Shown: piece by piece, positions 46,152 to 57,795 of the stretch
Numbering within the stretch: the stretch's first letter is position 1
How the letters are laid out: every line of letters begins with the position of its first letter
Assembly (NCBI RefSeq): GCF_003473485.1
Contig: NC_053045.1
Coordinates: 57,206,494-57,270,493 of the forward strand
Direction of reading: 5' to 3'
Length of the DNA: 64,000 nucleotides
DNA from: Medicago truncatula
Lineage: Eukaryota; Streptophyta; Magnoliopsida; Fabales; Fabaceae
Notes under the pieces: model-generated
Told to the model about the DNA's origin: nothing
Seen by the model: only the letters and a program-made list of their open reading frames with translations
Database searches by the model: none
Translations under genes and position numbers: made by a program

Positions 46152-49100
46152 TTAACCATGGATTTGAGCAACTTTTTCTTCGTTAGGCTTACCATCGTGA
46201 GGATGACTCCAATTCCTCATCTGTTCTTCAAAGCTTCCTACCTTGGCTGACTGATACAGATCGCCAAGCTTGTTTACGTACATATTATAATACGCCTTTT
46301 CCTCCACATTGCTTAATATTCTGACTAACTTTCCATGTTTCTCATCTACCACTATTTTTCCATCAGTGGATTCAATGCCACTAGCTAAGACTTTAATAGG
46401 CTTCACCTCAAATTTCGGATTCAAACTTGAAGACCTATCAGCCAAGACTACTGCACCTAGAATTTCTCCCAGGAACGTGTCCTGCAAACATAGAAACAAT
46501 GTAGAAAATCCATAATTAACTATAGTTATCTCAGTAATGTTAACAAGAGGATTTGAAAGAAGATTGAGCAATTCGAACTAGAAAAAATAGTTATGGATAG
46601 AAACTTATACCATATGGTAATATCTGTTATTGGTTTGCTTCAAACGGTTTAGGCTTGACAATAGACTCTTGGTAAACACAACCTCTGATGTTTTTCTTGT
46701 CCCTTCTAATCTACCTATAATAGTTGCAAATGAACTCACTTGGCGCTGAGTGCTCAATGGAATGAGTGTGATCTTAACTTCTGATTCGAACACTGTTTTG
46801 GCGGCTAAAGGATCTAGGAACATGTTGAATTCTGCATATTGGTTAGAAGGAACTGAAAACACATTTCCTTTGTCTTCTGCATTACTGCTGATGTGCCCCC
46901 CCACTACAAAAACTTCCTGCATTATTTTGAAACTTTATAAGCAACTGTGTTTCTATTTTTGCACTTGAGAAATTCTTAACTCTAAACAACTTTGAATATT
47001 TTATTGGATTAAGTAAGTTTTTAATTTTACAAAATATATCCTCCTATCAAGTTTAGTCCCTACGAAAAATGTCATTATTATTTAGTTTTCAATTTGGTGA
47101 TTTTGATGAAAACTTTCTTACATGTTTGGTCCCTAAAATCATCAAATTAAAGACTTATACCTTATTCCATTTAAGTGTTTTTTGAAAGGTAAATTTTTAA
47201 CAGACTATCAACTAGAAAGTTTTTACTGTTTACTCTGTAATCTACTTTAAGAGTAGCATAGTGTTCTTGTTTTTTCTTTTAAGAAGTCAAACTAGCCCAC
47301 CGAAATTGGCTTTGGGGAGCTAAGACCTTGAGAGGAGAACGCTCCACCAGGCCAACCCAAGTGGGTTGCATAATGTTCTTTTTGATCGATCATACACAGA
47401 AACCTATACTCAGATAGATGGTAACAAATATATACTATGTTTTAGTTACCTGAATTCTAGAGCTTATATTTTTCACTGAAACAACGTTTGCCAAATTAGT
47501 CAAGGGTCCGTTGGTTAGTACAGTAATATTGGACCCTGGTTTCATTGTTTGCAATACAGACTCCCAAACTTCCATAGCTAGTGGTTGTCTAAGTTCTGGG
47601 TGATCCGTATCCCGTGGGGCTCCAAACTTCACAGAGTTTTCTCCTGTATACCTGAAATAATTTTTAGTGTATTAGTCTTTTGCTGTTAACAAACCCATGG
47701 AGTTTTTTCAAGCAAACGTGGTGTTTGAATCCTCTGGAGTGACTGCATTGTGCATCATGATGCAGAGCCAATGAATTGAAGATAGAGAATACAATTACTG
47801 ATCTCTGAGGTCAATGCGCCATGCAGCAGCGATTGTAAGAGATTCAATTTCAAAGTTACAGATAAAGACTCTGCGGCCGTTGCACAGTGCAGCAGCCGTG
47901 AGGATGTTTAGGTCTAGAAATAGAAACTTATGATACATCGTAATGCTAGATGAAAAACAATACTAAACAATAGCATGGAAGTTACTACTAAAAAGCACCT
48001 TCTTGGGCTTCGTGGCAGATAACGAGCAAGACCATAAAGAGTATCGGAATCTATGTAACCTCCATTCCCATGAGGAATGGCTTTAACATACTTGCAGCCT
48101 CCAACGGCTCCGAATATTGGATCTCTCTGATTCATTGCGAAAACATCTCCTAGACCAACTGGTATATCATCACGACCCATCATGTGAAGTATGTCATAAA
48201 TTATGTCTATTGTTGCTGCATTTGCCCATCCAGTAGGACTCACAATGATTGCCTAAAACCAAAGTTACAAGGTAACCCAAATTAAAGTTTACTACATTAC
48301 TATGTCTCTACAATTCTATAATTCAAATGCAAATAATTCAACAGAGGAAAACATGTGTTTTTTTATTTATTTTTTAGGTGCTAGGTAGTAAAGAATATAA
48401 TTCCGTGCATGTTTGGGAGAACACTAGAATAGACAAAATCACCGTGAATCACTATGATTTTGGGAAAAGCTACACTTTGTAGCTTCACAAAATCATGGTG
48501 GCTCGCCGTGATTTTTCAATCCCTTCACTCATGCAAACATGTACTTCCTAATTGAGCTTAATTTATGGATAGTTTTTGGAATTGTGAACCTTTTTTAAAT
48601 TTGGAGTGTCAATATTTGATTTTCTTGAATACAATAAGTAATTGAAAGAAACAATTAAGAAAGAAAATAAGAATACCTTAAGGTCGATTACTTGAACAGG
48701 CACTTTAAGGAGGTAAAATAGAGCTAGAAAATCTCCTGCACTCATGTCCATGTCAAAAACAACAGGTTTTCCCAATTTTTTATTTTGAAAGTTTGGCTTG
48801 TAAGTTACTTCTTTGTAGTAGGGAAACTGAGTAGTGAAGTTGTATCTCCCTGCTTGTCGTGGTTGCTTTAGAACCTTTGAACCAACAAAAAAATGAAAAT
48901 CAAATTCACATTCATTTGTCTTTTTAAGAATCCAATCAAAGTCATGTCATAAATAATTCTATTATTAAACATACATCTAAAAATCTTATGAAATATTCCC
49001 TGTCAAGTGAACTCCCAACATCTCGGTTAGGCTTTGCTTTTGTAGCAACAAGTACCCTCACAGAGCCTGGACCACCTTCCTCTTTTGTGTAACCATCCTA

Positions 49101-52100
49101 TAAAACACAAGTTGCATTACAACACATGTTAGTAACATTCCCAATGTGTCAAATGAGTAGCAAATTGAGTTGACAACCTAAAAGTACAAACAACTACCTG
49201 ACATTTTCCTTTGCCATTCTCGACGAAGCAAAGAGGATCTCTGAGTCCTTGTTGAATATGACCACTATGGACACCACCTTTTTCAAGATTGAACTTGGGA
49301 ACTTTTAGGCCATTAAATAATGGATTGGAACCATCAGATATTCCATATGGTTTATTAGAAGTAATTACAGTTATGTTCATATACTCCATTTCTGCAAATT
49401 CATTATCTCCTTTGTGATTATTGGGTTTACTCATGATGGAGACAGCCACACCAGTCATAAAAGAGTCCCACATAAAATAACTCTGTTAACAATGAATCAT
49501 TTTTTAATATCAGATCTTTTATACTCCATCAAACATGAAACACGTAAATTTACGTGTTTCATGTTTGATGCATATGTAATAAGTAACACAGTATAATGAC
49601 ATTATAAACTCATTAAGAGAGATTACCGAATAGAATTCGTTGTCGAACCAAGTATCACGAGATATTTTCAAGGATTTGAAACAGTATTGTGCTTCATGTG
49701 TGTCTTGACTCTTTTCAAATGCATCAAAGAATTGTGCAGTGATGGGGATTGTGTTTGATGCATCAAGAGGAACTAGGGTGACTGGAATTCCAGAATGAAT
49801 CACCTATATAAAACAATATATACTTTTTGTCACAAACATAGCTATCCATGTATGTTTCTGTTAGATACAGTGTAATGTGCTTAGATAAAAAAAAAATCTA
49901 TGAAAAGATTTCCCAGGTAACTTTTTAAATTTCATATAAGAATTTAAACATGTCTTTTAAAAAAAAAAATCAATATTTTAATTATTTAAGAAAATATTAA
50001 ATATTTTCTTTAAGAAAACAGTAATGAACAGGATATAAATATCTGTAAAATTTGGTTTTGTTTACATAAATATGAACCTTGAAACTAAAGTCATATGCTT
50101 TAAAGAAATGAAAAAAGTATGGAGTAGTATTGAAGAATTTGTATGACCTGGTAAGCTGCAAAAGGGTCTCCAAAGATATTGAATTCTGCATAAGGGTTAG
50201 TATTATAATCTGTAAACATATTTCCATGGTCACCACACTGTCGAGGCACACAGTTAGATGAAGCATTTTTTGGGCAACAACCAGTAGGGTTGCTTGACCT
50301 TACACCTCCACCCATTATATAAATATGTTCCACATTTTTCTTAAGGTGTGGATTATTCATTAGGAAAATTGCAACATTTGTATGAGCTCCCATCATAAAC
50401 AAAGTTGTGGGACCTGCAGACACTTTTTCAATCAACACTTGTTGAGCAGTTGGTTGCTCTAGTGGTGTATATTTCCTTTTTCCCTGATATCATGATCAAA
50501 TTAGCAAGCAACAATTGAGTATCATAAGTAACTAGGCTATTTATAATTAAGGTGTACATTAGAGGTTATTCATCTATGTAAAAAAAAACTTGAATACTAT
50601 TTAAAAATTTTAAATATTTCTCTGGACTTGAACAACTATTATAGGATTTTTAAAATCGTTAGTTTGCAATGGAAGAGTTTTGAACTTCTTTTTATAGACA
50701 AGTGTTATCATAAGTTATGTTAGTATTTTTATTTTTTTTCATTCATCCATCTTTGAATTTGATTATTTAACTTCTCCAACTCTTTCAACCCTTCCTCTCA
50801 AAAAAAAAAAAAAAACTCTTTCAACTCTTAGCTCAAATGAATTGATCTACCAAACCTCCAAAGTTTTTAACTGATTGTTTTTAGTGCAAGTTTCATCCAT
50901 ATTCACATAAACAATGTTAACTTATGTGACTTTTGATATGTAATCAATCAATCGTTGCACCATTCGATCATCTTCCCCAAAAATCAACCAGTTTTCTTCA
51001 ATCTAAAACAAAAATATCCACCAATTGAATATCATCTTCATTCTCATATATCCATAAAACTCGACAAAAACCATGACAATTGTGGTTCAAATGTTTATGT
51101 TGGTGTCAAGAAATGGTTGCTCATAGGACCAACATGGGGTCCAAACGTTAGGGTATGATGATGTTGTTATTTTCTTTTAACCATTTTGTCTATTCATTTT
51201 ATAGATTGGTCGGAAATGACTTACTTGCACCAACAAATTTAACTTAGAGATGAAAATTATACTTTTTAAAGTTAAAGAACTAATTGAATCTCAATAGTAC
51301 TTTAAACTTTAAAAAAACAATTACGCACACCACAAGCTAAATTCATAACAATATATATTATGTTTGTGTTATTAATACCTGTGGGAGGAAAGATTTCCTG
51401 ATACCATAATTTGCATCAATATCTAAGCGTCCTCCAAGTCCTACGGGAATGGCCTGCCTGTATCTGCAGCCTCCTATTGTTGTCATTCCCTGATTCAATA
51501 AATGGCATATCACATACAATATTAAATGACTGTATGTTTGTATTTGTCAAAATCACGGTGAGCTGCTGGCAGCTTTTGTAAAAATCACAGTGATTAACCC
51601 CGATTTTGTCAAACTCGCCGTATTACCAAACATGCATTAACAAGAGTAGCAAAATACATTAATTTTCCCAATTGTTGCATTTATTTACTTCACTACAGGT
51701 CATCCAAATGCTTATGCAACTAGAAAGCACTGTAAGTTGAACTGAATTGTATACACTGATCGAAGACGTTGTGTGTATATATTTTTGAAACTTTAATTTT
51801 TTATTTTCTTTTAGAAACTTGAAACTTAAGGTTTAAAAGAGTTTAATGGATGTATAAACAAGAGACTGCTATATTATACTTGAGGAAGTCTTGCGTGTCA
51901 CAACAATTTGGTCACAAAATTTAGGCACAATTACATATTTAAAAAAAGAAAAAAAAAAAAAAACTCTTTGAAAGAGTTTGTCGTCCATTAAAGTCCCATA
52001 AAATTTGAAGGATTAATCTCCGCAATTGCACGTGGATGATACTCAGTTTACACCGAAGATTGAATATAGAAAGTATATCATGAATGACAAACAAACCAAT

Positions 52101-55100
52101 AAAAAATGGTTGAGAGCGGAACACATGACGTGATAGATTCATGTATCGCTCTTTCATGAGAAATAGCATTTTTCATTCATTAATATATAAAAATGTTTCA
52201 CAAAGTTCTATGTACAAATTTAACATATTAATGGTGCGTTTGTTTTTGTTTTTTTAGAGAAAAAATATTAACATGTGTCATTAAAATACAGGAGCACATA
52301 TTAAAGAATTCAATATGAGTCACCGTGATCTCGACTCTGTTGGTATAACATTCCATCATATATGCAGGAATGCATGAAGTCAACGTGGCTAAACTGATCT
52401 ATAAATATAACCCCTGATTTAATGGAATAAAAAGCAGGTGGTATTATACGATCGTGAAGAATTCGTGGGAGAATTTGTCGCTACGTATAGCATTATTCTT
52501 TTGAAAATTGTGTCAATTTATTTTTTCAAAAGTTGAAAAATGATTTTTTTTAATAAATACCTACTGTTTATGAAATCTTTAACATGTGCTTTAAGAGTTA
52601 GGGTACATGTTAACATGACACTTCAAAAAATATGTTTAGTGTAAAAAATCTAAAGATTGTTTTTGTAGGGATTTTAAAAAATAGATCCAAAGCTATTTGT
52701 GTTTACTCACTGCCCAAAAAATCATTTAAAAATATATTTTTAATTAGTGCATGTGTTACCTCCCTATTTTTGGAAGAAAAGTATTTTTAGAAAAAAGTTA
52801 ATCCTCCTTAAAAAAAAGTCAAATGCATCTAAAGGTCCTTTAAGTTTTTCGTTTTTCTCAAAGTCGTCCTTTAAGTTTCAAAAGTCTCAAACAAGTCCTT
52901 TTAGTTTTTGAATCGTTTCAAACAAATCCTTTTAGAGGATAATGGTGATGATTTAGATGATAGCAAAAAATAGTATTATCCACCATTTGTCATGCCTAAA
53001 AAGATGACTAATTTTAAGTGGGTGTTAGGAGTCAGATTTGGTACCAAAGATGAGTTCAATGAAGCAATTACCAACTATGCTATCTACAATAGGACTTGTT
53101 TGAAACGATTCAAAAACTAAAAGGACTTGTTTGGGACTTTTGAAACTTAAAGGACGACTTTGGGAAAAATGAAAAACTTAAACGACATTTAGATACATTT
53201 GACCTAAAAAAAACAATCCTAATAGTTTTTCATTTAAGTCAAGATATTTTTTTTTATAAAATGATTTTCTAGCAACACTTGAAAACGACAAAAGTTATTT
53301 TTTATAGGGTTAAATATGTTTTTGGTCCCTATAAATATACCAACTTTTCGTTTTAGTCCCTCTAAAATTTTCCTTCAACTTTTAGTCCCTATAAAATTTT
53401 GAATCACTACTTTTGGTCCCTATTTTAAAGTAAATTTTAGTATTTTTTTTAACGAAATTGTACAGAAATGTGTAGAATATTATAAAAACATTTCCCAAAA
53501 AAATTTAGAATTTTTTAAGTAAACATAAATTAAATATGAATTTTTAACCATAAAAAATATAAAAATTCATATTAAATTCATGTTTTGTTAAAAAAATCTA
53601 ATTTTTTTTGGGAAAGATTCATATAATATTATGAATTTTTCTGGAAAATTTGATTCAAAAATATAAATTCTACATATGAGTTTACTTTAAAAGAGGGACC
53701 AAAAGTGAAGATGGAAAATTTTTAAGGGACTAAAAGTTAAAGGAAAATTTTAGAGGGACTAAAACAAAAAGTTTGTATATTTATGGGGACCAAAAACATA
53801 TTTAACCATTTTTTATAAAAAAGTTTTTTTTTTTAAATTAACTACTCACTTTTTTTAAAAGGAAAAATAACTGCTAAAATTTATTTTTGGGTACAAAAAT
53901 TAACTGCTCACTTTTATTCACGTGAAAGGGGAAATGATGCCTATAAAAATAGAATGTGGGGGCAGTAGGAGTATGGTATATAACTACTTTAATACTACTG
54001 GTATACATAAAAGAGGAAATTATTAGGACCTGTTCTATAATTGGTAGATATCCACCAACATTTGGGAGTATGGTACCATTTGACAGTATTCCACCCTCAC
54101 CACCAATTCCAACAGCAACATCATCTCTCCCCATCATGTACAGCAAGTCATAAATTTGGTTCACAGCATGCCCTGCACTAGTCCAGCTATTTGCACTGAT
54201 GGTCACTGCCTGCAGATTAAGGACCAAATCAACTTAAGTAGAAATTTTTTCCGGGGAAATCGTACTATTTTTCTTTTGCTTCAAAAAATATGCAAATTAA
54301 TTAGTTATATCTACACTATATATGGTTTTGGGATGATTTTTTACTTTCAATTATACCCCTAAATAAATTTGCATATATAAAAATGTTATTATTTTATATT
54401 ATATCTTTTATATTGTATACTATATATAAATCGAATACATTATTTCGAACGGGTTTTTCACTTTTCCTATTAATAAAAATTTATCAATGTAATCCTTAAA
54501 GTATAAATAAAATTTTGTCATATAAGTTAATTATTTTTATCATATTTACACAATTAAGAGACTAGATTGGAGATATGAAGATAGTTCAAAGACTAAATAA
54601 ATAGTTTATTCTAAAAAAAACGGACTGTGTTATCTTCCTTTCATATTAATATTTGGATCTTTTCCATGGTCCTTTCTATAAAATCGAAAATGGATCAATA
54701 AAAATTGATTTGTTGGTTTATATTATAGATCAAATTCATTTATGTTTATTGACATGTTTGTTTAATATAAGTGATTTTTGACAAAACATATTTTAATATT
54801 GATAGCTATGAAGAAAATATGGATATTGTTTATTTTTAAAAAAATAAAATGAGTCAAATTAAAGTTTACCGGTCAAAGAAGTAATCGAGATTAGGAGTAG
54901 ATAATTAACATTAAACTAATTAACTAATGAAAAGAGAAAAAGAAAGGATGGTGAGTGAGTACTGTAGCTTAACAAGATTTGCAGGTTTGTTTCATGATAT
55001 ATATACCTCCAATTGAAATTGTGAAGTGTTGAGCTTAAGAAGATAAAGCAGAGCAAATAAATCATCAGTATCAACATCAGTATCCACAACAATTCGTTGA

Positions 55101-55171
55101 GGCTTTCCCTCCACTACAGAAGCTATAAACAACAACACTGTAACAGCTGCAGCTACCCTCCGTAGCAACAT
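46152..55171 (-). CDS. NSH3: NSH3-like purine nucleosidase, two hydrolase domains, twelve exons (copy B)
   Basis: Exons in transcript order: 55171-55007, 54209-54030, 51489-51379, 50483-50148, 49803-49627, 49482-49198, 49097-48975, 48874-48677, 48252-47999, 47651-47450, 46916-46611, 46481-46152. They total 2667 bp, giving 888 residues. Exon sizes equal those of copy A except in exons 1, 4 and 12. The chosen ATG (55169-55171) starts [20 protein letters not shown], a secretion signal. An in-frame ATG at 55300 would add a polar 43-residue extension and is less likely. Domain 1 keeps [15 protein letters not shown] and [13 protein letters not shown]. Domain 2 keeps [20 protein letters not shown] and [13 protein letters not shown]. 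Expected role: secreted purine-nucleoside hydrolase in apoplastic nucleoside salvage. The gene spans 9 kb, against 5.4 kb for copy A, because introns 1-3 hold transposons. Confidence 0.95.
47005..47165. mobile_element. Small inverted-repeat element in intron 10 of nucleosidase B
   Basis: Counterpart of 35219-35405 in the same intron of copy A (shared TTTTCAATTTGGTGATTTTGAT-like and TTGGTCCCTAAAATCATCAA-like words). Confidence 0.5.
48390..48545. mobile_element. Short MITE in intron 8 of nucleosidase B
   Basis: Inverted words GTGCATGTTTGGGAG and CATGCAAACATGTAC at the ends, and AAAATCACCGTGAATCAC / CCGTGATTTT inside. A related shorter segment is at 51525-51640 in intron 2 of the same gene (AAAATCACGGTGAGCTGC, ACCAAACATGCATTAAC). 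Confidence 0.6.
51525..51640. mobile_element. Short MITE in intron 2 of nucleosidase B
   Basis: Same family as 48390-48545, judged by AAAATCACGGTGAGC and CCAAACATGCATTAAC and the pairing ATCACAGTGATT words. Ends are not sharply defined. Confidence 0.55.
52816..53205. mobile_element. Inverted-repeat element carrying a MULE transposase fragment
   Basis: Arms of about 110 bp (52816-52930 and 53092-53205) are closely complementary; both carry GACTTTTGAAACTTAAAGGA-type and GATTCAAAAACTAAAAGGAC-type sequence. Between them, 52935-53091 translates on the plus strand as [20 protein letters not shown] and [17 protein letters not shown]. This is the N-terminal MuDR domain seen before MULE transposases, cut off at both sides and with a stop upstream. 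It is a non-autonomous element that captured part of a MULE gene, now in intron 2 of nucleosidase B. Confidence 0.75.
53307..53808. mobile_element. MITE with perfect 9-bp target duplication (Mutator-like)
   Basis: Begins GGGTTAAATATGTTTTTGGT and ends with the complement TGGTTAAATATGTTTTTGGT. TTTTTTATA occurs immediately outside both ends (53298-53306 and 53809-53817). TTTTAGTCCCTC and GAGGGACTAAAA blocks mirror each other through the whole 502 bp, so the element is one long hairpin. It lies in intron 2 of nucleosidase B. Confidence 0.88.
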
Positions 55172-56180
55172 CCTCAGACCCAGAAAGAAACTACGTTGTT
55201 GTCTTGTCTTGAAACGTTGCTTTGACAATTTTGATTGATGATGTTCTCTACTTGCACTATTTATTGAGATATATATCTGATGACGTGATTGCATTTTCAT
55301 TCCGGAAACGATAAAACATAATAATTAAAAAACAAAACATGGCAAAATTATATTACACGTGTGGTCCCTTGTCTATTACTATTTTTCTTTTTTTTAATGT
55401 CAATAATTGATGTGATTTAGTCATATGTTTACTATTATCTCGCTTTCTTTTTAATTGTCATATTTTGACATTTTACACAAACCAAAACAATCAATAAATA
55501 TTACTATTTTTTGATACAATAATTTTTATTTTTACTATAATAACCTTATTTATTTAATATTTCATTACATATATTTCTCTCTCTATAATAATAAATAAGG
55601 GTAATATTAGTAAAATAACATTTAATGTTGCATTGAACTATGTAAAGTGACACTTAAATGAAAACAATTTTTTTTACAAAAGAGACACTTAAAAAGGAAC
55701 GGAGGGAGTACTCCCTCCGGTTCTATTTACAAGAGACAGTTGACTTTTTAGAACATTGAATAATGTATGTATCTAGTTAAGAACCTAAACCAAATATATA
55801 AATTATTCAATGTATCTAAAAAGTAAATTGTCTCTTGTAAATAGGACCGGAGGTAGTAATAGTTTTCAAACTTTAATTTATCATCATTCATGCGTGTTTG
55901 GTTTGTATATGAATTTTACCTAAATTTAAAGTTTGGAAATTGTGTTTGGAGTTTGAATTTCAAACCGCCTATAGTATACATATAATTTTGAGAAAAAAAA
56001 ACATAATGATTATATTAAAAAGAGTAGCACGTGCACGCAAATATAGTAGGGACTTTGTGTATTTGGAATATTTGAATTGGACAGAGTAAGTAAGAGAAGG
56101 AAAAGGACGACCAAATTAAGAATTTTCAACTCGCGATTCACGTGCCTCCTCCTGGCATCGAAAGAGTAGTACTTTGGATA
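55172..56180. other. Intergenic upstream of nucleosidase B
   Basis: No gene. It contains the nucleosidase B promoter side and the MITEs listed separately. A Stowaway-type right end (GGAACGGAGGGAG) abuts the MITE at 55711. Confidence 0.5.
55711..55856. mobile_element. Stowaway-like MITE, 146 bp
   Basis: Left CTCCCTCCGGTTCTATTTAC, right complement CTACCTCCGGTCCTATTTAC, flanked by TA (55709-55710 and 55857-55858). The interior pairs through TCTCTTGTAAATAG words. Confidence 0.85.
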
Positions 56181-56511
56181 GGCTAAAATAAAATATGGTT
56201 TTAGTCCTGTAAATATGCTTCGTTTTGGTTTTAGTCCTGTAAAAAAAAAATTATTTTTGGTCCCTGCAAAATTTTTTGTTTTTGAAAATAGTCCTTGCAG
56301 GGACCTTTTTTAAAAACAAAATATTTTGAGGGACCAAAAACTACAAAATTGGTTTAGTTATAATGTGTCACGTATGCAAATCATCACAAAAGTGGGGTCA
56401 GTGACTATTTTCAAAAACAAAAAAATTTTGCAAGAACCAAAAACATTGTTTTTTACAGGGACTAAAACCAAAACGAGGCATATTTGTAGGGATTAAAGTC
56501 ATATTTTAGCC
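56181..56511. mobile_element. MITE, Mutator-like, near-perfect 9-bp duplication
   Basis: Ends GGCTAAAATAAAATATGGTT and complement GGCTAAAATATGACTTTAAT. The flanks are CTTTGGATA and TTTTGGATA (8 of 9 match). The arms carry mirrored GGTTTTAGTCCTGTA / ACAGGGACTAAAACC blocks. Confidence 0.78.
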
Positions 56512-56760
56512 TTTTGGATAATGTATTGTGGCCGGTCACAATCACATAACACCCAAACGCAACCAATTCTAAGTGTACGTATTACCACCGCTTCTTTCAC
56601 TCACCAACGTGAATCACTTTCAAATTATCAAACTGATAATGATAGAACGACGAGTGTTTTGACCGGTCTTTTTCTAACATTTACATTTTTGTTGGGTGAT
56701 TCATGTGTATCACACATTGAAAATAAATCATACATAAAGTGGTGAAACTACGTGGGTTTC

Positions 56761-56888
56761 TTTTTTTTTTGTCAGGTAGTCTAATCGCTAGAATTTATCT
56801 TATAAGGTAAATCATACATAAAGTTTGAACTCCAACCCTTACATATAATAATATATTGTCCTACCAACTAAGCTGTGCGTACGGGATG
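56761..56888 (-). mobile_element. tRNA-derived SINE-like sequence
   Basis: Related to 23628-23745: minus-strand CCCGTACGCACAGCTTAGTTGG..ACAATATATTATTATATG and an eroded B-box region, with a plus-strand T-run at the far end (minus-strand A tail). Confidence 0.6.
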
Positions 56889-57795
56889 AGCATTCATAAC
56901 ATTTATTCATTAAAAATCTTTAACATATCATATATATTTCACTACTCTTTATATTTCTTTCTCTCATTGTATTTCGTTGTTTATTTATGATAGTGGTTAA
57001 CATCTAATGGGTAATAGAGATTTTAAAAATAAAAAAAAACCTTCAATGTCAGGTCAGGGAAGTAAGCAAGACACCCACAATATAATGGACTATAGGGTTT
57101 GAATCTCGACTTTCTTCAACAACAAAAGAAAAAGTTTCAATCTCGACTGAAAAAGATGGCTACATTAATATTTGATAATGTCTCGTATTAGATTTACTAA
57201 GTGGAAGAATCCCATGGAAAACTTACACACAAAAATTAATTTTCTAGAATGATTTGAATAAATATATGCATGAAGCGTGCCTAAATTGATGAACTATCTT
57301 TCTTCTTAGATTGATTCACCATCCATTATTTTCTTCTAGCGGGTGGGGTTAGTTTATTGGCATAAATTAATGGTGGTGGAAAAATATTTCATTATTTTGA
57401 ACTTCAAATTAATTATAGATTCACTTTTTTTCTTTTTAAAAAGTTTAGGTGAGTAGTACTTCGAGGAATTACCAAATTCAGGGCAAGTCCGAAGATTCAA
57501 GGACATTTATGTAATTATTTACGGATCACACACCATTTTTTTTAACATCGACAATAAAAATTAAACTTATGACCTTGCATGCGAGCCAACTCTACGCTAA
57601 CTAAATCAACCTTCATTTGTTTATTCACTTTTATTTAGCTACACCTTTCTAATCTATGCTAAAATATCCACCTAAATCATAAATGACAATTAATATAAGA
57701 AAAAGAAAATAAAAAAAGAATGGAACATAAAGAGTCCTGAAGTCCAGCAGAAAATAATACTTTAAAGAGGCTTTGACTTTATAATAATATATTTA
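56889..57795. other. Intergenic, no gene recognised
   Basis: AT-rich sequence with a possible eroded SINE-like stretch near 57535-57615 (GCATGCGAGCCAACTCTACG). No reading frame of interest. Confidence 0.45.

Noticed and set aside
34335-55171. Reading the nucleosidase fragments as three or four separate single-domain genes
   Set aside because: Splice sites and reading frame join twelve exons into one two-domain protein in each copy, matching the known NSH3 size.
55007-55300. Upstream in-frame ATG at 55300 as start of nucleosidase B
   Set aside because: It would place a 43-residue polar tail before the signal peptide; copy A and the family start at the hydrophobic segment.
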